Notes under the pieces: model-generated
The model's database searches: none
Told to the model about the DNA's origin: nothing
Seen by the model: only the letters and a program-made list of their open reading frames with translations
Made by a program: the position numbers and the translations under genes
In this document: positions 1-4,954 of the stretch, piece by piece
Layout of the letters: each line of letters begins with the position of its first letter
Numbering within the stretch: position 1 is the stretch's first letter
Source: Chloroflexota bacterium
GTDB lineage: Bacteria; Chloroflexota; Anaerolineae; Promineifilales; Promineifilaceae
Assembly (NCBI GenBank): GCA_030599405.1
Contig: JAUVOB010000065.1
Span: forward strand, 1-7,327
Length of the DNA stretch: 7,327 nt
Direction: 5' to 3'

Positions 1-1
1 A

Positions 2-304
2 AATGACCAAGATCTCGAACATGCTGCGAGACTTGCCGGTCTTGTAGGTCAACTTGGATGTGTAACCGGTTTGGTTAGCATCATTATTATCGCGATCGCC
101 TTTGCGATCGGCCGGTTCCTTGACAGCAGACTTGGTACAGGCGGAATCTTCACCGTCTTTTTTTTGATAGGTAGTTTTCCCATCACACTATACGCAAATG
201 TCCGAATCAGCCTGGCGACGCTCAAACGCGTGCAAGCTCCAAAAGTTGAGAGCAAGGACAAGGAAAACGAAACTCATTCCGAGGAAGAAACGGAAATATT
301 ATGA
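2..304 (+). CDS. AtpZ/AtpI-like ATP synthase accessory membrane protein (5' partial)
   Basis: The reading frame is open from the left edge of the window to a TGA at 302-304, so the true start lies upstream. A TTG at 71 is in frame, but conserved-looking sequence (residues reading AARLAGLVGQLG) precedes it, so I do not take it as the start. The protein has two hydrophobic segments (about 66-120 and 145-200) joined by a short loop containing GRFLDSRLGTGGIF. This matches the small two-helix AtpZ/AtpI-type family (ATPase_gene1), where a 'G..lD..lgt.p.f' loop is typical. The C-terminal tail is hydrophilic and rich in Lys and Glu. In that family the protein is thought to aid c-ring assembly or cation handling of the ATP synthase. 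It overlaps atpB by four bases (ATGA), which suggests translational coupling, and its position first in an atp operon supports the call. Confidence 0.75.
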   Translation, partial: NDQDLEHAARLAGLVGQLGCVTGLVSIIIIAIAFAIGRFLDSRLGTGGIFTVFFLIGSFPITLYANVRISLATLKRVQAPKVESKDKENETHSEEETEIL

Positions 305-1434
305 TTAAGAAGAGATACATCATTCTCGTTTGCCTAGTAGGCTTAATTGTATTCGGATGCTTTATCTCATACACGCTGCCGGCGCTGCCTTTCATCCAAC
401 TTCCAGGAGAGGTATATCCGCCCACCCATGGCGAATATCCCCTGGGAATTAGCGGATTGACAAACACGTTTGTCGCCGCGCTGTTCGCCTTTGTCATCGT
501 CCTAACCTTGGGATTAAGCCTGCGCGCCCGGTCTCGGACATCAGACGAGGTCCCGACAGGCTTCTACAATTTCTTCGAACTCATAATCGAAGCCGGTATG
601 AATTTCGCCACAAACCTCGCGGGCACCAAAAAGGCGAAGGATTTCTTCCCCATCTTCATAACCCTCATTTTGTATATCTTAGTCGCCAACTGGATGGAGC
701 TGATACCCGGCGTAGACAGTATCGGTTTCGCGGAGTGGGTGCCCCATGCCGCGGGGATAAAAGCCGCTGAGGCGGCCGGACTCGAAGCGGGCACAGAGGC
801 ATATGATGAGGTGCTCCACGAAGTTGAACATTCAGTGGACGAAAGAGACGAATACAATTTCAAAGATGGCCCAATGCTGCTCAGGGCCGAAGGAAATGTG
901 ATCGGCGTCGGTGGAAACGCTGGCAACTGTAAATTTGAGACCGACGATCCACGGGCGGGCTGCGAGCCGGAAAAAGCCGACTGGACTATTGTGCCCTTCC
1001 TTCGCGCCGCTGCCACTGATTTGAATTACACGCTCGCTCTCGCCCTGGTAACTATGACCCTGGTCCAATATTATGGCATCAAATACCTTGGATTGGGCAA
1101 ATACCTGCACAAGTTCTTCCCGATAGGGAAAAAAGACCTCGCCGCAATGGCCCAGAATCCGATCAAGGCCATCGATCCGCTTGTCGGCATACTTGAATTG
1201 GTCGGTGAGATCTCGCGGATCATCTCTTTTGCCTTCCGTTTACTTGGCAATATCTTCGCCGGGCAGATATTACTATTTGTTATCGCCTTCCTAATCCCGG
1301 TGGCAAATGTGGTTTTCTTTGGACTCGAATTCTTCGTCGGCCTGATTCAGGCCATGGTATTCGGCCTTTTGGCGGTGATCTTCATGGCCGGCGCGGCTGA
1401 AAGCCATGGCGATGATCACGACGACGAGCATTAA
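301..1434 (+). CDS. atpB: F-type ATP synthase subunit a, with long extracytoplasmic insertion
   Basis: Fo subunit a forms the two proton half-channels beside the c-ring. The protein is 377 residues, against about 240-290 for most bacterial homologues. Hydrophobic helices lie near residues 7-28, 53-75, 115-136, 241-262 and 305-365. The core motif FRLLGNIFAG carries the essential arginine at R313 (equivalent to E. coli R210), and TDLNYTLALAL at 239-249 is the family's usual helix start. Between WMELIPG (131-137) and that motif lie about 100 residues where E. coli has roughly 25. This insertion is acidic, has two cysteines (C210, C221) and, by E. coli topology, faces outside the cytoplasm. The C-terminus is a His/Asp-rich tail (SHGDDHDDEH), common in this family. 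The start ATG overlaps the previous stop (ATGA), and the ribosome binding region is the purine-rich GAGGAAGAAACGG just upstream. Identity is certain; the function of the insertion is unknown. Confidence 0.96.
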   Translation: MIKKRYIILVCLVGLIVFGCFISYTLPALPFIQLPGEVYPPTHGEYPLGISGLTNTFVAALFAFVIVLTLGLSLRARSRTSDEVPTGFYNFFELIIEAGMNFATNLAGTKKAKDFFPIFITLILYILVANWMELIPGVDSIGFAEWVPHAAGIKAAEAAGLEAGTEAYDEVLHEVEHSVDERDEYNFKDGPMLLRAEGNVIGVGGNAGNCKFETDDPRAGCEPEKADWTIVPFLRAAATDLNYTLALALVTMTLVQYYGIKYLGLGKYLHKFFPIGKKDLAAMAQNPIKAIDPLVGILELVGEISRIISFAFRLLGNIFAGQILLFVIAFLIPVANVVFFGLEFFVGLIQAMVFGLLAVIFMAGAAESHGDDHDDEH

Positions 1435-1506
1435 TCAAAAACAATTCAGCAGCTCAAATAATGAGCATTAACGAGAACAAACTTCTTTACCTGGAGGAAA
1501 TGAAAT
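1435..1506 (+). promoter_or_regulatory. atpB-atpE intercistronic leader with strong Shine-Dalgarno for atpE
   Basis: This is the longest gap inside the atp operon (72 bases). It holds a small hairpin (GCTCA at 1452-1456, TGAGC at 1462-1466, loop of five), then an A-rich unstructured stretch and GGAGG at 1493-1497, nine bases from the atpE ATG. It is the best Shine-Dalgarno in the operon. In E. coli the corresponding atpB-atpE gap acts as a translational enhancer so that many more copies of subunit c than of a or b are made. A similar role here is inference. Confidence 0.5.
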
Positions 1507-1755
1507 ATGGATGAAGCAGCAGCTCTGGCGCTCGTAACCGGCTTTAAAGCAATTGGCGCTGGATTAGCCATGTTAGGCGCGATTGGCGCCGGTGCCGGTA
1601 TCGGCATCTTGGTTGGCGGTGCAGTGCAAGGTATCGCTCGTAATCCGGATGCCAGCGGCAATATTCAGACGAACATGATCCTGGGCATCGCCTTCGCCGA
1701 AGCAGTAGCTATCTATGCTTTGGTGGTCGCCCTGATCATTCTGTTCGTACTATAA
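1507..1755 (+). CDS. atpE: F-type ATP synthase subunit c (proteolipid)
   Basis: This 82-residue hairpin protein forms the rotating c-ring of Fo. Helix 1 (about 6-42) contains the glycine-repeat packing motif [13 protein letters not shown]. The polar loop ARNPDA (44-49) is the contact with the F1 central stalk, and helix 2 (about 55-82) carries the ion-carrying carboxylate at E65 in [11 protein letters not shown]. Aligned without gaps to the sodium-binding c subunit of Ilyobacter tartaricus, as I recall that sequence, the sodium ligands Q32, S66 and T67 are replaced by I32, A66 and V67. This points to a proton-coupled rather than sodium-coupled enzyme. The start is fixed by GGAGG nine bases upstream. 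Length and motifs are normal for the family. Confidence 0.97.
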   Translation: MDEAAALALVTGFKAIGAGLAMLGAIGAGAGIGILVGGAVQGIARNPDASGNIQTNMILGIAFAEAVAIYALVVALIILFVL

Positions 1756-1784
1756 GCAGGCTTTGAACGAGAGAGGATGAAAAT

Positions 1785-2492
1785 ATGGAAGGTCTAGGCA
1801 TTAATGCAGGCTATTTGATCATGCAGATCTTTCTGCTGATCATCCTGGTATTATTGATGAAACAGTTCGCCTACGGCCCGATAACACGGATGCTGGCAGA
1901 ACGTCAGGCTCGTATAGCCAAAGGCTTGGAAGACGCAAGGCAAGCGGCAATAGCCCGTGATAATGCCGATGCGGAAGCCAAGATTGTCCTTGATGAGGCG
2001 CGGGCTGGTGCTGCTCAGATCAGATCGGATGCCGCGGTTCAGGCGGAAGAAACCGCTGCCGGTATTACGGCGAGAGCCAATGAACAAGCAAAGGAAATCA
2101 TCGCCTCTGCCCAGGATGAGGCGGTGGAAGAGCGCAATCGTATCTTAGCTGAACTGCGAGGGCAGGTCGCTGGAATCGCTATCGCTGCAGCCAACAAGCT
2201 TGTCGGCGAATCGCTTGATGAGAAGAGGCAGCGAGACATCATCGCCGACTTCTTCGCTATGGTGCCGGAAGATGTCGCTGGCTTGAAAGGTGAGACGGCG
2301 ATTGTAACTAGTGCGTTGCCCTTGACTGACAAAGAACGATCATCGATCAAGAAGACCTTAAAAGTCGATGAAGTTATGTTTAAGGTCGATCCGGGGATTC
2401 TGGGTGGTCTTGTCATTCGCGTGGGTGACCAGGTGGTTGACGATAGCGTCGCCAACCAAATGACCGGCTTAAGCGAAGCACTTCGCGGCTAA
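1785..2492 (+). CDS. atpF: ATP synthase subunit b fused to delta C-terminal domain
   Basis: This is the peripheral stalk protein that links Fo to F1. Residues 1-30 are an N-terminal membrane helix followed by YGPITRMLAERQARI, the normal b-subunit juncture. Residues 35-155 are a highly charged, Ala/Glu/Arg-rich coiled coil ending in ANKLVGESLDE. The usual b subunit stops near 160 residues. Here residues about 170-235 continue with VTSALPLTDKERSSI and VDPGILGGLVIRVGDQVVDD, which align with the C-terminal domain of delta/OSCP (E. coli delta has VTSAAALSEQQ and IIRAGDMVIDGSVRGRL). The six-helix N-terminal domain of delta, which binds subunit alpha, is absent. The start has AGAGAGGA at 1770-1777, eight or so bases upstream. 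No separate atpH follows. The b identity is certain and the fusion is strongly supported by motif match, though not by a database search. Confidence 0.93.
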   Translation: MEGLGINAGYLIMQIFLLIILVLLMKQFAYGPITRMLAERQARIAKGLEDARQAAIARDNADAEAKIVLDEARAGAAQIRSDAAVQAEETAAGITARANEQAKEIIASAQDEAVEERNRILAELRGQVAGIAIAAANKLVGESLDEKRQRDIIADFFAMVPEDVAGLKGETAIVTSALPLTDKERSSIKKTLKVDEVMFKVDPGILGGLVIRVGDQVVDDSVANQMTGLSEALRG

Positions 2493-2563
2493 AGAATTCG
2501 GTAAAACTCCTATTCAGATGAAGACGCCATCATCGGAATGTTAATTACCTGAATAAAGATATA

Positions 2564-2589
2564 TTGGGCTAATATCGTCTGGATATAAT
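2564..2589 (+). promoter_or_regulatory. Candidate promoter inside the post-atpF spacer
   Basis: A perfect TATAAT lies at 2584-2589. The best -35-like element is TTGGGC at 2564-2569, but the spacer is only 14 bases; at the normal 17-base spacing the sequence is ATATTG (2561-2566), a poor match. A start near 2595 would give a transcript of about 100 nt ending at the terminator at 2662-2698. The -10 is good and the -35 weak, so this is tentative. Confidence 0.3.
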
Positions 2590-2661
2590 TTGCTCTCATT
2601 GATTGAGGAGAAAACGGCGGTAATTTGAAGTAGCAGTCGCCATTAGAAGGACCATAAGAAG

Positions 2662-2698
2662 AGGCCAGGGTAATCTATCCCTGGCCTTTCTTTTTTTT
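2662..2698 (+). terminator. Strong rho-independent terminator
   Basis: A 9-bp perfect stem is formed by AGGCCAGGG (2662-2670) and CCCTGGCCT (2679-2687) with an 8-base loop (TAATCTAT). It is followed by a T-rich tract (TTTCTTTTTTTT, 2687-2698). It is oriented for + strand transcripts; there is no matching A-tract on the other side for efficient reverse-strand use. It lies 170 bases after the atpF stop, so it ends either the atp transcript with a long 3' tail or a separate small transcript. Confidence 0.93.
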
Positions 2699-2717
2699 CC
2701 TCCTATCTCCCATATTG

Positions 2718-2757
2718 CTGTTGAGACAGCCTTGTATTCGTTCGGCAGACTCAACAG
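2718..2757. repeat. Inverted repeat upstream of the phosphodiesterase gene
   Basis: The arms CTGTTGAG (2718-2725) and CTCAACAG (2750-2757) are perfectly complementary, with 24 bases between them. An inner GCC/GGC pair (2729-2731, 2744-2746) could extend the stem past mismatches. It lies 20 bases after the terminator tract and 70 bases before the next start codon, where an operator or 5' leader structure could sit. There is no T-tract after it, so it is not a terminator. Confidence 0.45.
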
Positions 2758-2827
2758 ACTCTGACTGTTACGGAATTTTGCCGGTGTGAAGGGCAAGCCG
2801 GTAGCTCTATCTAATGCAGGACAAAAG

Positions 2828-4066
2828 ATGACATTACTTAACATAACAGATGAATTTGTCGTTCCAGATTACAGCGGTACAACCATCGCCAACATACCGG
2901 CGACAATCGCGTCTCTACTGGGAGTCGAATTCGACGGATTACCTCCCTTAGCCAAGCCCCTGTGGGTACCTCTTGACGGCCACGTAAAACGTGTCGTGCT
3001 GCTTCTTCTCGATTCGTTTGGGTGGTCTTTGTTCCAGCAGCACGAGGCCGAATTGGCCTGGCTAGTCCGGCAAGCGGACGTCAGTGGAAAGATTACTTCG
3101 GTTTTCCCTTCGACAACTGTCGCTGCTCTAAGCAGTTTGTGGACCGGCTATGCACCAGGGCAACATGGGCTCGTTGGTTTGCGGCTATTCTTTCCCGAAT
3201 ACGCGGTCCTGGGCCAGCTAATCAGATTTACACCTAGCTTCGCGTCCTTCCCTAACGCCTTGATAGAGGCCGGCACCAATCCTATAGATTTTCTGGCCGT
3301 TCCTGGCTTTGGAGAGCACTTGGCTCGATCGGGAATTCAATCCCATGCCTTCAAGGGCCATAATATTGTCGATTCTGCGCTAAGCCAGATGCATGATAGG
3401 GGAGTCACTATTGAGCATGGCTTTGTCACTTCAGCCGACCTTTTCGTCCAGCTACGGGAGATGCTCGAGAGAACGGCGGGGACCCCTCTATACGCCTACG
3501 CCTACTGGCCGGCAATTGATACCCTCAGTCACATTCATGGTCCGAGTCACCCGTCAGTGGGCGCAGAGCTCCGTGGCGTGTTGAATCAATTCAAAGTCGA
3601 GATACTGGAGGCTTTGACGCCAGCTGCCAGGCGAGATACCGCGATCTTTATTACCGGCGATCATGGGCAAATCCTGACCACTCCTGAGCAGTTTGTAAAG
3701 TTGGACGAAGATGCGAGGTTGAAACAGTTACTTCTCATGCGTCCCGCGGGCGAGCCACGTACACCTATTTTATACGCCAGGCAAGGCAAAAAACGTGATT
3801 TGCTTGCCTATCTCAAAGAACACCTTGACCATGCCCTTCAGGCATGGGATTCGACCGAGGTTATAAACAGTGGAATTCTTGGACCTGATCCGATTTCAGA
3901 AGAGGTTGCCCAGCGACTTGGCGACGTCATGGCTACGATGCGCGACCGATATATCCTTTTAACATCTAAAGAATTAAATAAGATCGACGGATTCAAGGGC
4001 CGGCACGGCGGAATGACGGCCGACGAGATGGAGGTACCCTGGCTGGGTTTCCATCTGGGAGAGTAG
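2828..4066 (+). CDS. Cytoplasmic alkaline-phosphatase-superfamily phosphodiesterase (type I NPP-like)
   Basis: This is a metal-dependent phosphodiesterase or nucleotide-pyrophosphatase-like hydrolase of 412 residues. Numbered from this start, the two-metal site is complete: D62 (LLLLDSFGW), nucleophile T97 (FPSTTVAALSSLWTG), D231 and H235 (AIDTLSHIHGPSHP), D278 and H279 (TGDHGQ) and H393 (KGRHGGMT). The 'PNH' that follows the nucleophile in animal NPPs is not present (VAAL instead), so it belongs to a divergent bacterial branch. There is no signal peptide or membrane helix, implying a cytoplasmic enzyme, whereas many relatives are exported. I chose ATG 2828 because AGGA at 2818-2821 is well placed; a GTG at 2786 in the same frame has no such site. 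The neighbours are a strong terminator upstream and a separate promoter downstream, so it may be transcribed alone. Its substrate is unknown; nearby phospholipid genes make a lipid or nucleotide diester a guess only. Confidence 0.86.
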   Translation: MTLLNITDEFVVPDYSGTTIANIPATIASLLGVEFDGLPPLAKPLWVPLDGHVKRVVLLLLDSFGWSLFQQHEAELAWLVRQADVSGKITSVFPSTTVAALSSLWTGYAPGQHGLVGLRLFFPEYAVLGQLIRFTPSFASFPNALIEAGTNPIDFLAVPGFGEHLARSGIQSHAFKGHNIVDSALSQMHDRGVTIEHGFVTSADLFVQLREMLERTAGTPLYAYAYWPAIDTLSHIHGPSHPSVGAELRGVLNQFKVEILEALTPAARRDTAIFITGDHGQILTTPEQFVKLDEDARLKQLLLMRPAGEPRTPILYARQGKKRDLLAYLKEHLDHALQAWDSTEVINSGILGPDPISEEVAQRLGDVMATMRDRYILLTSKELNKIDGFKGRHGGMTADEMEVPWLGFHLGE

Positions 4067-4142
4067 AAAGCGTTCCAATTAATGGCCTGTTTAATCAAGT
4101 TCACTTGCGCCATGTTATTGGCTACCAAGATTGCAGGACTGC

Positions 4143-4171
4143 TTGACACCTCTCCGTACATTAGATAGCAT
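4143..4171 (+). promoter_or_regulatory. Sigma-70-type promoter for the phosphatidyltransferase-lgt-ABC operon
   Basis: A perfect TTGACA lies at 4143-4148 and, 17 bases on, TAGCAT at 4166-4171 (four of six matches to TATAAT). Initiation near 4178 would give a 5' leader of about 56 bases before the ATG at 4234. The spacer from the preceding stop (4066) shows no clear terminator. The genes downstream are co-directional with no gap over 80 bases, so this probably drives all of them. Confidence 0.6.
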
Positions 4172-4233
4172 CGCTTTTTGATACGGTTGTCCATCGTAAG
4201 TTTTTGCAGATGCGTAAGCAATATTGAGGCACC

Positions 4234-4878
4234 ATGAGCTCCACATCCCCAAACAAGTCGAAACCCACGTTAACGGACCAGATGCGTGTTTGGACCAAAA
4301 GCATCATCGATCCTATTGTTTCTCTCTTGGCACGCCTGCATGTCTCCCCAGATCTGTTGACCATCCTGGGCATGCTTCTCCATATCTTGTACGCCTGGCT
4401 TATCGCCAGCGGTTATATGACCATCGCTGGAATCGCAATCCTTGTCTTCGTTCCCCTTGATGCGCTTGATGGCGCTCTGGCCAGGAAACTCGGTCGAACG
4501 GCCGGCAACTTTGGCGCATTCCTCGATTCGACTTCCGATCGGCTCGCCGAGATTATATTGTTCGCCGGGTATATCTATTATTTCGGGACGCAGGATGATC
4601 TCTGGATGACTGCTGCCGCCTACGTTGCCTTGACCGGCTCTCTGATGGTTAGCTATACGAGATCAAGAGCAGAAGCACTGGGCTTTTCCTGCAAAGTCGG
4701 TTTCTTGACTCGGGTAGAGCGGTACGTCGTCATCGTTGTGACGCTCATTATTGACCGGCCGGAGTGGGGTTTGGTTATACTGGCAATTGGCACCTACTTC
4801 ACTTTCGTTCAGCGTGTTTACCATGTCTGGCGGCAATCCAAACGAATCGTCGCCGGAGAAGATCCTGGCCTAGAATAA
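4234..4878 (+). CDS. CDP-alcohol phosphatidyltransferase (PIP-synthase/PgsA-like)
   Basis: This membrane enzyme moves a phosphatidyl group from CDP-diacylglycerol to an alcohol. It has 214 residues with hydrophobic helices near 42-60, 62-78, 104-118, 126-142, 163-174 and 178-194. The family signature is complete: D76, D79-G80, A83-R84, G94, D98 and D102 (DALDGALAR ... GAFLDSTSD), where the four aspartates bind metals and D102 is the catalytic base in the family. Downstream, SYTRSRAEALG (140-150) and TRVERYV (159-165) resemble the 'RAEA.G ... ERPER' region of phosphatidylinositol-phosphate synthases such as mycobacterial PgsA1. An inositol-phosphate or glycerol-phosphate acceptor is therefore plausible but not settled. 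The N-terminal 25 residues are hydrophilic. The start has GAGG at 4225-4228, five bases upstream. It is the first gene after the promoter at 4143-4171 and lies 76 bases before lgt. Confidence 0.9.
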   Translation: MSSTSPNKSKPTLTDQMRVWTKSIIDPIVSLLARLHVSPDLLTILGMLLHILYAWLIASGYMTIAGIAILVFVPLDALDGALARKLGRTAGNFGAFLDSTSDRLAEIILFAGYIYYFGTQDDLWMTAAAYVALTGSLMVSYTRSRAEALGFSCKVGFLTRVERYVVIVVTLIIDRPEWGLVILAIGTYFTFVQRVYHVWRQSKRIVAGEDPGLE

Positions 4879-4900
4879 TTTCAGGCGCCCTGAGATACGC

Positions 4901-4919
4901 GGTTGGATCCCATCCAACC
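4901..4919. repeat. Short perfect hairpin between phosphatidyltransferase and lgt
   Basis: GGTTGGAT (4901-4908) and ATCCAACC (4912-4919) are perfectly complementary with a 3-base loop (CCC). No T-run follows (CTCGATAGCTTT), so it is at best a weak or factor-dependent terminator. It could instead be an mRNA processing or stabilising hairpin that sets different expression of the two genes, or a protein-binding palindrome. Confidence 0.6.
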
Positions 4920-4954
4920 CTCGATAGCTTTACAAAGGACAAACATCTGTTTCA

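Larger units (their letters stand above)
2493..2827 (+). other. 335-base gene-free spacer between atpF and the phosphodiesterase gene
   Basis: I see no convincing protein gene on either strand here. The reverse-strand frame open across 2596-2844 lacks any family resemblance. The spacer contains a TATAAT box at 2584-2589, a strong rho-independent terminator at 2662-2698 and an 8-base inverted repeat at 2718-2757, each listed separately. No F1 gene or gene remnant is recognisable. Short start-to-stop frames (for example at 2518, eight codons) have no ribosome binding site. Confidence 0.7.

Noticed and set aside
349..360. Lipobox-like VFGC at AtpB residues 17-20, which could suggest a lipoprotein signal
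   Set aside because: Phe at the -2 position is atypical for a lipobox, and the segment is simply the N-terminal hydrophobic helix of subunit a, a polytopic membrane protein.
564..1016. 150-codon reverse-strand open frame opposite atpB
   Set aside because: It is Ser/Ala/Pro-rich without domain resemblance and lies wholly antisense to a certain gene; a shadow frame.
1426..1471. Direct repeat GAGCATTAA at 1426-1434 and 1463-1471
   Set aside because: Nine bases, one copy overlapping the atpB stop codon; too short to distinguish from chance, with no third copy seen.
2039..2455. 138-codon reverse-strand open frame opposite atpF
   Set aside because: It is low-complexity Ser/Ala/Thr-rich, antisense to the b-delta coiled coil, with no recognisable family.
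2603..2623. Tiny frame TTG-AGG-AGA-AAA-CGG-CGG-TAA just before the terminator, resembling an arginine-rich leader peptide for attenuation
   Set aside because: There is no ribosome binding site, the start is TTG, and the downstream gene has no link to arginine metabolism; chance is the simpler reading.
2786..2827. GTG start at 2786 giving a 14-residue longer phosphodiesterase
   Set aside because: No Shine-Dalgarno precedes it, while ATG 2828 has AGGA at the right distance and the extra residues match no domain.
4901..4925. Hairpin after the phosphatidyltransferase gene as an intrinsic terminator
   Set aside because: No T-tract follows the stem, so it does not meet the rho-independent pattern; kept only as an inverted repeat.
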